Shown here piece after piece: positions 24,829 to 32,131 of a DNA stretch of 33,736 nt (positions are counted from its first letter, which is position 1; every line of letters starts with the position of its first letter). Both the position numbers and the translations under genes were made by a program. Source of the DNA: a candidate division KSB1 bacterium. Its GTDB lineage: Bacteria; Zhuqueibacterota; Zhuqueibacteria; Residuimicrobiales; Krinioviventaceae. Where the stretch lies: positions 1 through 33,736 of the forward strand of contig JAPDQV010000011.1 of the NCBI GenBank assembly GCA_034505495.1, read 5' to 3'. The notes under the pieces were generated by a model. It did not search any database. It worked only from the letters and a program-made list of their open reading frames with translations, and was not told the DNA's origin.

Positions 24829-25839
24829 TCAGCTGGATTGGCGGACGATCAGAGTCGTTTTGAGAATGATGGTTTGATTCTTTTCAATCGATTCCGGATG
24901 TTCAATCAAATCGAGCAGCGTTTTAGCGGCAGTTTCGCCGATTTCGTACGCAGGCTGGCGAACCGTCGTCAGCGGCGGATCGATGAGGGCGCCGATCGGG
25001 TTGTCGCTGAATCCCACCAAAGCAATGTCCTTCGGAATATGCAGCCCCATCTGCTTGATGTTTTGAAATGCTCCCAGCGCAACGGGATCTGTTACGCAAA
25101 AGATCGCATCCGGAAACTGCGGAGACTGTTTCAGCAACTGCTTAAAGCCGGTGTCTCCATCTTCTTCATTCAAGCCGCCAAAGACAACCAGAGAGGGATC
25201 GTACGGTCGGCCGCTTTTCGCAAGAGCGTCCCGGTAGCCGGCGAGACGCTGGTGTCCGATGGAAAGGTTCTGCGGACCGGCCAAATGGGCGATTCTCCGA
25301 TAGCCGCGGCTGATCAAATGTTGCGTGGCCTGAAACGCTCCGTCGTAATCATCGACGATGACGCTGACGCCTTTAAAACCTTCACAGACGCGGTCAAAAC
25401 AGACCAGCGGCACACCCCTTTGCACGAGAGCTTCGAGGTGGCTGCACGTGGTGGTGCTGATCGACAGCGAGGTCAACAAACCGGCAACCCGCTGCGCAAC
25501 CATGGCCTGTAGGTTGATGACTTCGCGCTGGTAATCCTCATTCGATTGACTGATAAATACGTTGTATCCGGCACGGTAAGCCACATCGGTAATGCCGGCC
25601 ATGATTTCTGCGAAAAAGAAATGTTTGACCTGGGGAACGATGACGCCGATGGTATTGGAACGTTTTTTCTTGAGATTTTGGGCAAAGGCATTGGGCTGAT
25701 AGTTCATCTCCCGCGCAGTTTTGAGAACAAGTTCCCGCGTTTCCGGATGAATGTCGGAATGTCCCTGGAGAGCGCGCGAAACAGTGGACGTGGATACCCC
25801 GAGCTTTGCGGCAATGTCTTTGAGTGTGGTGTGGTGCAC
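24829..25839 (-). CDS. LacI-family transcriptional regulator
   Basis: A 336-residue repressor. The LacI helix-turn-helix and hinge are clear: TLKDIAAKLGVSTSTVSRAL (5-24) and the hinge helix PNAFAQNLKKKRS. A periplasmic-binding-protein-like sugar-sensing domain follows from about 60 (NTIGVIVPQV), with the typical GFSDNPIG...PLTTVRQPAYEIG region before the end. The effector is probably a sugar or sugar derivative by family precedent. It starts with GTG behind AGAGG. The gene is first in a same-strand run with the TonB receptor only 53 bases downstream, so repressor and targets are probably on one transcript. Two LacI-type operator sites lie between its promoter and its start. Confidence 0.95.
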   Translation of the reverse strand: MHHTTLKDIAAKLGVSTSTVSRALQGHSDIHPETRELVLKTAREMNYQPNAFAQNLKKKRSNTIGVIVPQVKHFFFAEIMAGITDVAYRAGYNVFISQSNEDYQREVINLQAMVAQRVAGLLTSLSISTTTCSHLEALVQRGVPLVCFDRVCEGFKGVSVIVDDYDGAFQATQHLISRGYRRIAHLAGPQNLSIGHQRLAGYRDALAKSGRPYDPSLVVFGGLNEEDGDTGFKQLLKQSPQFPDAIFCVTDPVALGAFQNIKQMGLHIPKDIALVGFSDNPIGALIDPPLTTVRQPAYEIGETAAKTLLDLIEHPESIEKNQTIILKTTLIVRQSS

Positions 25840-25858
25840 GAATTACCTCTGGAGTTTA

Positions 25859-25880
25859 AAACGTTCCCGCAAACGTTCCC
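25859..25880. promoter_or_regulatory. Tandem LacI-type operator sites
   Basis: The 10-mer aaacgttccc occurs twice, at 25859-25868 and 25871-25880, with a 12-base period. Each copy has the central palindrome AACGTT with the CG centre usual for LacI-family operators. A further short inverted repeat, gttcc-ca-ggaac, covers 25875-25886. The sites lie at and just downstream of the predicted transcription start, 20-40 bases before the lacI start codon, where a bound repressor would block transcription. Confidence 0.65.
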
Positions 25881-25886
25881 AGGAAC

Positions 25887-25915
25887 AGTTTAGCAAAAAA
25901 TTGTCTTGTTGTCAA
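25887..25915 (-). promoter_or_regulatory. Sigma70 promoter of the lacI-headed operon
   Basis: Read on the minus strand: TTGACA (25915-25910), a perfect -35 box, then 17 bases, then TAAACT (25892-25887). The start would fall near 25880, giving a leader of about 40 bases that contains the operator repeats. No other promoter is evident in the 53-base gap before the TonB receptor, so this one probably drives all five genes. Confidence 0.75.
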
Positions 25916-26001
25916 GTAAAAAGTGTGACAATGACAATTGAAAATTCCATAAAGAATGAAAGAGGTTTGCAGATTTTTAGGACTGGAAAAGGAGAGAAAG
26001 C

Positions 26002-26124
26002 ATGGAAAATCGCTTTAGGAGGCAACGAACAGGGAAAGATGTCGATTATATCTTTACACGCCGGATATTTAGAAACAGGGGGCTTTTTTTAGGATCAAGG
26101 CTGTTCGCAGTAAAACAACGATAG
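26002..26124 (+). CDS. Possible small basic protein (40 residues)
   Basis: An ATG with a strong, well-spaced ribosome site (AAGGAGA, about 6 bases upstream) opens a 40-codon frame in the 315-base gap between lacI and the terminator at 26157. The product would be strongly basic (start MENRFRRQR, with RR and RNR clusters and about eleven Arg/Lys). It has no obvious membrane segment and no recognised family. The frame could exist by chance and no convincing promoter was found for it. Apart from the lacI promoter region this is the only feature seen in the gap. Confidence 0.3.
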   Translation: MENRFRRQRTGKDVDYIFTRRIFRNRGLFLGSRLFAVKQR

Positions 26125-26156
26125 GATGCATGGCCGCTGCGGAAGAATTGAAAAAC

Positions 26157-26183
26157 AAAAAAGGCTGCCGCCGGCAGCCTTTT
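26157..26183 (-). terminator. Rho-independent terminator of the serine-palmitoyltransferase-like gene
   Basis: The stem ggctgcc (26163-26169) with ggcagcc (26173-26179) has a 3-base loop and is extended by A/T pairs. On the minus strand it is followed by a run of T, broken once by G. It begins a few bases after the stop codon at 26187. It is AT-flanked on both sides and may also work on the plus strand. Confidence 0.88.
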
Positions 26184-26186
26184 CTT

Positions 26187-27380
26187 TCAAATGACGCCCA
26201 GTTGTTTGCCCACTTTGGCGAATATTTCAATGACCTGATCCAGCTCTTCGTCCTTGTGGGTAGCCATATAGCTGGTGCGCAGCAGCGCCATACCCGGCGG
26301 AACGGCAGGGCTGATGACCGGATTGCAGAGCACGCCGTTCTCGTAAAGCGTCCGCCAAAAGAGGAAGGTTTTTTCGTCGTCTCCGATGATAATGGGAATG
26401 ATCGGCGTTTCGCTGTTGCCGGTATTGAAACCCAACTCCTTATAAGCTTTCAGCATCTTTTTCGTGATCTGATGCAGCCGTTCGATGCGTTCCGGTTCTT
26501 CCTGCAGAATCTTTAAGCAGGCGATGACGGTAGCGACGGCGGAAGGCGGCGGGCTGGCGGAAAAGATCAGCGCCCGAGCGTTGTGCTTGATGTGGTGAAT
26601 GACATCTTTATCGCCCGCAATAAATCCTCCGAGCGAGGCAAACGATTTGCTGAAAGTACCCATGGTAAGGTCGACCTCATCGATCAGGTCAAAATGCTCG
26701 GCGGTTCCGGCGCCGGTTTTGCCCAACACGCCGATCGAGTGAGCATCGTCCACCATAATGCGGGCGCCGTATTTTTTGGCGATGCGCACCAATTCCGGCA
26801 GCTTGACGATGTCGCCGCCCATGCTGAAAACGCCGTCGGTGATGATCAGCACTCCGCCGTCGTTCGGCAGGTTGCGGGACAGCATGCGCTCGAGGTCTTC
26901 CATGTCGTTATGACGGTATTTCAGCGACTTGCCGAACGCCAGGCGAGTGCCTTCGACAATGCTGGCATGGTTTTCGGCGTCGCCCAGGGCCAAATCCTTT
27001 CGCCCTACAAGTGTACTGATCACACCCTGGTTGGTTTGAAAGCCGGTCGAAAAAACCAAGGCGGCTTCTTTGTGCATAAAAGCGGCAAGCATCTCCTCGA
27101 GCTCTTCGTGCAGAGTGAGTGTGCCGTTGAGAAAACGCGATCCGGTGCAGCCGGAGCCGAACCGATCGATCGCATCCTTGGCCGCCTGCAGTACCCGTTT
27201 ATCTTGGGTCAGCCCCAGATAGTTGTTAGAGCCGATCATGATCTTTTTCTCGCCGTCGATCACGACGGTGGTGTCGGCGCCGGATTGAATGGCTTTGAAA
27301 TAGGGATACCAACCTTCCTCAATTGCCTGTTTGGCTCTTGCACTTGTGCCTTTGGTGCATTTTTCAAAAATGTCTTTCAC
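26187..27380 (-). CDS. PLP-dependent alpha-oxoamine synthase, probable serine palmitoyltransferase
   Basis: A 397-residue cytoplasmic PLP enzyme that condenses an amino acid with an acyl thioester. Lys245 in GTFSKSFASLGG is the PLP lysine. His138 in ENHAS stacks on the cofactor, and Asp211-His214 in DDAHSIG contacts it. The phrases GSNNYLGLT, GSGCTGSRFLNGTLTLHEELE and ITDGVFSMGGDIVKLPELV closely resemble Bacteroidota serine palmitoyltransferases as I remember them, which make 3-ketosphinganine. Glycine C-acetyltransferase (Kbl) and 8-amino-7-oxononanoate synthase (BioF) share the fold and remain possible. No biotin or threonine-catabolism gene is nearby. A GTG start follows AAGGAG; a consensus promoter lies at 27457-27485 and a terminator directly after the stop, so it is a single-gene unit. 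Confidence 0.82.
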   Translation of the reverse strand: MKDIFEKCTKGTSARAKQAIEEGWYPYFKAIQSGADTTVVIDGEKKIMIGSNNYLGLTQDKRVLQAAKDAIDRFGSGCTGSRFLNGTLTLHEELEEMLAAFMHKEAALVFSTGFQTNQGVISTLVGRKDLALGDAENHASIVEGTRLAFGKSLKYRHNDMEDLERMLSRNLPNDGGVLIITDGVFSMGGDIVKLPELVRIAKKYGARIMVDDAHSIGVLGKTGAGTAEHFDLIDEVDLTMGTFSKSFASLGGFIAGDKDVIHHIKHNARALIFSASPPPSAVATVIACLKILQEEPERIERLHQITKKMLKAYKELGFNTGNSETPIIPIIIGDDEKTFLFWRTLYENGVLCNPVISPAVPPGMALLRTSYMATHKDEELDQVIEIFAKVGKQLGVI

Positions 27381-27456
27381 TCTCTGTTCTCCTTATCAAG
27401 TCGACAGCCTCTTTATTGGAAGGGCAAGGAAGTTCAGGTGCGGATTATTTAAATGA

Positions 27457-27485
27457 AATATACTCATTCGTCATGCGAGAGTCAA
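27457..27485 (-). promoter_or_regulatory. Sigma70 promoter of the serine-palmitoyltransferase-like gene
   Basis: Read on the minus strand: TTGACT (27485-27480), exactly 17 bases, TATATT (27462-27457). Both boxes match at 5 of 6 positions. The transcript would begin near 27450, leaving a leader of about 70 bases before the GTG at 27380. Confidence 0.7.
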
Positions 27486-27600
27486 TATTTATATCGATTT
27501 GGACGACTGATGAAGGATGGCAATTCTATCCTGTTGCTGGAAATTATGGGAAAATTTCCGCAAAAAGCGTACATTCCGGCCAAGGAACAGGAGATTTTGC

Positions 27601-28584
27601 ATGCGCGTAGTGATTACCGGCAGCAACGGATTCATCGGTTCGGCTCTGGCGGCCGATTGTCTGCAACGCGGCTTTCAAGTCAAATGTCTCGTTCGCCGTA
27701 CCAGCGACTTGTCACGGCTGCAGGGTCTGAATGTCGAATTGTGTTACGGCGAGCTGCGTCGGCCCGACTCATTGCAGGGCCTCTTTAAAGATGTCGATAT
27801 CGTTTTTCATCTGGCCGGGGTAACGCGCGGCCGAAATGAACAGGATTACTTGGCCGGCAACTATCATTCGACGGTCAATCTTTTGGAAGCCTGCCTTGCG
27901 GAAGGACCGGAGCGGCTGAAGGTCGTTTTTGTGTCGAGCCAGGCGGCAGTGGGGCCTTCAACAGCTGATCGGCCGCTGACCGAGGAGGATGAGCCGCGTC
28001 CGATCTCTTTGTACGGACGCAGCAAGCTGCTGGCGGAAAAGGCGGTGCTCGAGTACAGCCGAAAGCGACCGGCCGTTATTGTACGGCCGCCGAGTGTCTA
28101 TGGGCCGGGGGACAAGGATTTCCTCATTCTCTTTCAAAATATTCAACGCGGCATTCTGCCCATGGTGGGCGACGGCAGGCAAAGAATCAGCATCATCTAT
28201 ATTGATGACCTTGTTCGCGGCATCCAGGCCGCAGCGGAAAAACCGCAGGCGAACGGCGAAATCTTTTTCCTCAGCGGCGATGAGGATGTCTCGTATGCCG
28301 AGTTGGCCCAGACTATTGCCCAGGCTCTCGATGCTCGGCCGCTGACTCTTCATCTGCCGATGCCTGCCGTCGAAGCGGTCATTCGCCTTAACGTACTCGT
28401 GTGCCGGCTTACGGGTAAAGCCACGATTCTCAACATGGACAAGCTGCGCGAGATGAAGCAACCCGGTTGGTTGTGCAGCAATCGCAAGGCAAAGGACGTT
28501 TTGGGCTTTCAGCCGCAGGTCAATTTGGCCGAGGGGATGCGCCGCACGGCGGCGTGGTATCGGGAAATGGGACTTTTACGTTAG
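27601..28584 (+). CDS. NAD(P)-dependent epimerase/dehydratase-type reductase (extended SDR)
   Basis: A 327-residue extended short-chain dehydrogenase. The Rossmann motif GSNGFIG (7-13) binds NAD(P). The catalytic pair is Tyr138 and Lys142 in YGRSK, with Ser112/Ser113 in FVSSQAAVG. VRPPSVYGPGD is the usual substrate-side motif. The C-terminal part (GKATILNMDKLREMKQPGW...LGFQPQ...GMRRTAAWYREMGLL) resembles, from memory, the Bacteroidota/CerR-type reductases that reduce 3-ketosphinganine. The divergent serine-palmitoyltransferase-like gene makes that role attractive, but a sugar-nucleotide epimerase for the nearby polysaccharide operon is also possible. The ATG at 27601 has an AGGAG site about 8 bases upstream; longer in-frame starts lack one. 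Its end overlaps the convergent kinase gene by 4 bases. Confidence 0.82.
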   Translation: MRVVITGSNGFIGSALAADCLQRGFQVKCLVRRTSDLSRLQGLNVELCYGELRRPDSLQGLFKDVDIVFHLAGVTRGRNEQDYLAGNYHSTVNLLEACLAEGPERLKVVFVSSQAAVGPSTADRPLTEEDEPRPISLYGRSKLLAEKAVLEYSRKRPAVIVRPPSVYGPGDKDFLILFQNIQRGILPMVGDGRQRISIIYIDDLVRGIQAAAEKPQANGEIFFLSGDEDVSYAELAQTIAQALDARPLTLHLPMPAVEAVIRLNVLVCRLTGKATILNMDKLREMKQPGWLCSNRKAKDVLGFQPQVNLAEGMRRTAAWYREMGLLR

Positions 28585-29801
28585 GAAACACGGCCGACGG
28601 CCAGTGGCAGTTCGATTCTCATCGTTGTCCCTTCATTCGGCCTGCTTTCCAGCACGTAAAGTTTTCCATGATGGTATTCTTCGATGATGCGCTTGGCAAG
28701 GCTGAGGCCTAAACCCCAGCCGCGCTTTTTTGTGCTGAAGCCGGGCTTAAAGATGTCGTATTTGTGCTTGGCCGAGATGCCGATGCCGTTATCGCGCACA
28801 TCGATGTACAGCCGCTTGTTGTTGATCAGGCCGGTTTCGAGAATGATGATGCCCTGCTTTTGCCGTACCGCATCGATAGCATTCTTGATGAGATTCTCCA
28901 GCGCCCATTCGAACAGATCGCGGTTGACCGGCGCGGGCGGCAGGTCATGCAACCGTTCTATCAGCCTGACTTCTTTGGCGGTCTGGGGCAGCCGCCGACG
29001 AAAATAGGCAATGATGTCGCGAAAGATAGGCTGCAGTTCCTGTACTTTCAACTCGGTCTGGGAGCCGATTTGAGAAAAGCGCGAAGCAACTTTTTCCAGC
29101 CGCTTGACGTCGATTTCGATGTCGTTGACGATCTCCTGCAGATTTTTCGGCGGCAAATTCGATGAGCGCAAAATTTCCACCCAACCCATCAGCGATGAGA
29201 TGGGCGTACCCAGCTGATGCGCCGTCTCCTTGGACATCCCCACCCAAATAAAGCGCTGCTCGCTCCTCTTCATGATCTTAAAGCCGACACACGCCAAAAG
29301 AATCAGCAGGCCGATAGTGCTCACGGCTATGGCGGGCAGCTGCGCCAGTCGGCTGATGTTCTTCGAGTCGCCGTAATAAAGATAGTTGATGATCTGCCCG
29401 TCGTACACAATCGGCACCGGCGGATTTTCCTTCTCCATGCGGCTGATGATTTTTTTGACTTCGCGAATTGCCTCCGGTGAGCGGTCGTTTTCCGGCACAT
29501 TGAGATTGATCCACGAGGCCGGCTCGCCGTCCGCCTGCGTCAGCACGAAGGGAAAGGTAATGCGGCGGGTAATGTTTTCGAACGCCCAACCCAATGCTTT
29601 AGCATCTACATCGGCCGTGGCGATGCGTTGGATAGTCTGAGCGTAGAACTCGACAATTTGTCTCGACTCGGCGCGCAGGTCTTTGACCAGCTTTTGCGTA
29701 TACAGTACAATGGCCAGCAGACAGCTGACGATGGCCAAAAAGAAGGCGCTGCGCAGGGTTCCTGACTGCAGGTAGATAATTTGTTTAAGGCGGCCGATCA
29801 T
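28581..29801 (-). CDS. Membrane sensor histidine kinase (orphan)
   Basis: A 406-residue kinase. Membrane helices at about 17-35 and 155-174 flank a 120-residue sensor region, probably periplasmic. The phospho-acceptor is His195 in the box TAHQLGTPISSLMGW. The ATP-binding domain has the N box (ENLIKNAIDAV, 302-312), the G1 box (VRDNGIGI, 335-342), and the F/G2 region FKPGFSTKKRGWGLGLSLA (351-369). The ATG at 29801 is chosen because AAGGA sits about 8 bases upstream and the first helix begins soon after; an open frame continues upstream inside the neighbouring gene but reads as noise. It overlaps the upstream YfhO-family gene by 4 bases (ATGA), implying coupled translation. No response regulator is in the window. 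Confidence 0.92.
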   Translation of the reverse strand: MIGRLKQIIYLQSGTLRSAFFLAIVSCLLAIVLYTQKLVKDLRAESRQIVEFYAQTIQRIATADVDAKALGWAFENITRRITFPFVLTQADGEPASWINLNVPENDRSPEAIREVKKIISRMEKENPPVPIVYDGQIINYLYYGDSKNISRLAQLPAIAVSTIGLLILLACVGFKIMKRSEQRFIWVGMSKETAHQLGTPISSLMGWVEILRSSNLPPKNLQEIVNDIEIDVKRLEKVASRFSQIGSQTELKVQELQPIFRDIIAYFRRRLPQTAKEVRLIERLHDLPPAPVNRDLFEWALENLIKNAIDAVRQKQGIIILETGLINNKRLYIDVRDNGIGISAKHKYDIFKPGFSTKKRGWGLGLSLAKRIIEEYHHGKLYVLESRPNEGTTMRIELPLAVGRVS

Positions 29802-32128
29802 CGTCGTTTCCTTCTGCGGCGGTTTACCGCAACATACAGCACACGACCCAGTCCCGCTAAATAGGCTGCGCCGGCAAAACCGCTGAGCAACAGTCCTTGA
29901 CGGAAGGAGTCCGGCCGGTATTCCATTACAATGCGACGAGAGCCGGGCGGCAGCACGACGGCGCGCAGAAAGGAATTGGCGCGATAAATCGTCGTCATTT
30001 TGCCGTCGATTTTGGCCGACCACCCATCCGGCATATAGATTTCACTAAAGACCAGCAGCGCCGGCGATTTGATTTCCACCTCAGCCTCGACGCGGCCGGC
30101 GGTGCTTTTTAACGACACCAGCAGATTTTCCGACGAGTTGACAGGCCGAATCGCAGGCTGCTTTTCGAGAATTACCGTTCTCTGCGGATCGAAATCGACG
30201 CTGCGCATGAGATCGAAAGATGCGGCGCCGGCCGGCGCAACGACGATAGAATCGACAAAAAAGGCGCGCGGGAGGACGTGCAGGTTCTCATAGATGTAAA
30301 AGTCTCCTTCGTGCAGCAGACGGAAATAGGGATCGTGGATGAGCGAGCGGCATACCAGATAGCGCACATTCAGCATGTCCAGGATGGCGCGGTCGAAATT
30401 CAGGCGCGCCGGATCAATCGACTGAACCGGAATGGGCTGTTCGATGACCCGTCCGCTGCGCGAGATCAGGCGGGTATATTTGGAAAAAATTGGATTATGC
30501 AGCCAGGGTGTATCCGCCAGATGCAGGCCGGTTTGTTCGAGCAGTTCGTTATAAGTTTTCAGCAATGAGGCGGCCTGGCCGGTAACCGATTCCAATGGAT
30601 GAGGCAGCCTTCCCAGCGTGCTGAAGACGCGAAAGGGCTCGTTACTTTGCAGCAGCGAAAGGAGAGTTACCTTGGGAACGGTCTCTTGCGTCATTTCTCG
30701 ATAAATATGGCGATTGACGCGAATTACGTCGACGGCAATGAGAAGAAAAAGACCGATTGCAAGCTTGGTATAGAGCAGTTTATTACGAAGGTACAACTCG
30801 ATGAGCAGAAAGCCGAAGCCGACAAGCATAAAGACCGCCGCTGCATCGGCAAGTGCCGAAAGATAATACCGATGTCGCTGTTGAATGGTCAGCAGCGGGA
30901 TTTGCCGAAGGATATGATCGTCGAAGAATTGGCGGTTGAAAAAGAGAATGAGAAGAAATGAGGCGGCGGCGCCTAATACGACAAGCATGTAAATTTCCAA
31001 ACGGCGGCCGTATTTTTTCTTTAGGGTGCGCGGCAACTTGTTGAGGGCGGTTAGAGAAAAAGCCGTCATGAGCGTAAAGAGCACCGGCCAGCCGTGCGTC
31101 GTCAACAATGCGTCGAAAAAAAATCCGCCTGCAAATAAAACGCCGAGCAGTACGGCCAAAAGAGCGATCAACAGCTTTTTGCGCAGCAGGAACAGACAGC
31201 CGATGATGAAAATCTGCAGAGCGCCCGCATAAAGCAGGGTCGTCTGCTCATGCCCTACCCACGGGCCATTAAAGGATTGATAGAGAAACAGCGGCAGATC
31301 GCTCCACCGGAGGGTGGGAAGCGTTTGGGTAAGGCGAAGAAAGCGCGAGCTGTCGAGCAGCGGCCAGAGAATGTAGGCGGCGCCCAAAAGTCCGAGCGCC
31401 GGTAGTAGAATAAAATAGCTGCTTTTCAGCACTGCCTCGAGCGGGCGACGGTATTTGGTCCAACTGCTGACGATGATAAAGACGGCGAGCAGAAGCAGTG
31501 TAATCATAGACACGACGGCGCTCGATCGTAAAAATTGAAAGGTGAGGAATAAGGAGGCGAGAATCAGCCAGATGAGGCGATGTTCCACGATCAGGCGATG
31601 GGCTAAATATAGAACAGCCGGCAAAAGCGAAAGCGAGAGCACATGCTGCATCTGACGATTGCAAAGGTCCACGACCCATTGCGGATGAATCGCCAAGGCT
31701 ACGGCGGCAAAGACGGAAGCAATCGGCTCGACGCCCAAGCGGCGCATAAGGAGAAAGGTAAAAAGGGATAGAATCAACAGATTGAGCAAAAGATAAATTG
31801 CCCCAGGCTGCGGCAGCAGGTTGTCGAGAGGCAGAATCAACTCATAGAGGAGCGAATCGAACAGGTTGAGACGGCTTACCCATGCAGGATCGCAAAAGAC
31901 CGGACAACCGCTGTTCACCAAAGGGTTCCACAGCGGCAATCTGCCGATGTGGAGTGCGGTTGCAGCAGGGAGAAAAGGCCGCAGAGAATCCCTTTGCACC
32001 ATCGCCCAAGGCCAATAGACTACCACCGCAAACAGCAAGGAGAGCAGCAATGTCGCCCATATCGGATGCTTGTGCAGAAAGGCCGGCTTTGGCAACGGCT
32101 TGGCTTCAGAGGGTGGTCGCGCAGCCAT
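29798..32128 (-). CDS. YfhO-family multi-pass membrane protein
   Basis: A 776-residue inner-membrane protein. About twelve or more helices fill residues 25-480, and a large extracytoplasmic beta-rich domain follows at about 500-735. One last helix (about 742-765) leads to a basic tail. The C-terminal domain carries the YfhO signature: ALLVFSEIYMPDGWSAKIDG, YRANSFLRAVVLPPGSRRIV and YRPDSF. The N-terminal SGCPVFCDPAW...FDSLLYELILP is also family-like. YfhO proteins resemble GT-C glycosyltransferases that use polyprenyl-phosphate sugars, and in Gram-positives they glycosylate lipoteichoic acid. A role in modifying the surface polysaccharide assembled by the upstream flippase is inferred. It starts 3 bases after the acetyltransferase stop. 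Confidence 0.86.
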   Translation of the reverse strand: MAARPPSEAKPLPKPAFLHKHPIWATLLLSLLFAVVVYWPWAMVQRDSLRPFLPAATALHIGRLPLWNPLVNSGCPVFCDPAWVSRLNLFDSLLYELILPLDNLLPQPGAIYLLLNLLILSLFTFLLMRRLGVEPIASVFAAVALAIHPQWVVDLCNRQMQHVLSLSLLPAVLYLAHRLIVEHRLIWLILASLFLTFQFLRSSAVVSMITLLLLAVFIIVSSWTKYRRPLEAVLKSSYFILLPALGLLGAAYILWPLLDSSRFLRLTQTLPTLRWSDLPLFLYQSFNGPWVGHEQTTLLYAGALQIFIIGCLFLLRKKLLIALLAVLLGVLFAGGFFFDALLTTHGWPVLFTLMTAFSLTALNKLPRTLKKKYGRRLEIYMLVVLGAAASFLLILFFNRQFFDDHILRQIPLLTIQQRHRYYLSALADAAAVFMLVGFGFLLIELYLRNKLLYTKLAIGLFLLIAVDVIRVNRHIYREMTQETVPKVTLLSLLQSNEPFRVFSTLGRLPHPLESVTGQAASLLKTYNELLEQTGLHLADTPWLHNPIFSKYTRLISRSGRVIEQPIPVQSIDPARLNFDRAILDMLNVRYLVCRSLIHDPYFRLLHEGDFYIYENLHVLPRAFFVDSIVVAPAGAASFDLMRSVDFDPQRTVILEKQPAIRPVNSSENLLVSLKSTAGRVEAEVEIKSPALLVFSEIYMPDGWSAKIDGKMTTIYRANSFLRAVVLPPGSRRIVMEYRPDSFRQGLLLSGFAGAAYLAGLGRVLYVAVNRRRRKRR

Positions 32129-32131
32129 GGG

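Noticed and set aside
23786..24877. A 363-codon plus-strand open frame.
   Set aside because: Antisense to the plug and regulatory-like domain of the large TonB receptor. No domain or ribosome site supports it.
25899..25939. A loose inverted repeat (aattgtc ... gacaatt with inner ttgtc/gacaa) upstream of the lacI promoter.
   Set aside because: The arms are short and imperfectly spaced and overlap the -35 box. Such AT-rich symmetry is common by chance, so it was not called as a separate operator.
26187..27380. Calling this gene kbl (glycine C-acetyltransferase) or bioF.
   Set aside because: The fold is shared, but the sequence phrasing is closer to Bacteroidota serine palmitoyltransferases, and no threonine dehydrogenase or biotin gene is adjacent. 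It was left without a symbol because the evidence is from memory of family sequences.
27486..27600. A plus-strand promoter for the reductase gene (TTGGAC near 27498).
   Set aside because: No acceptable -10 box is found at 16-18 bases, so no promoter was called.
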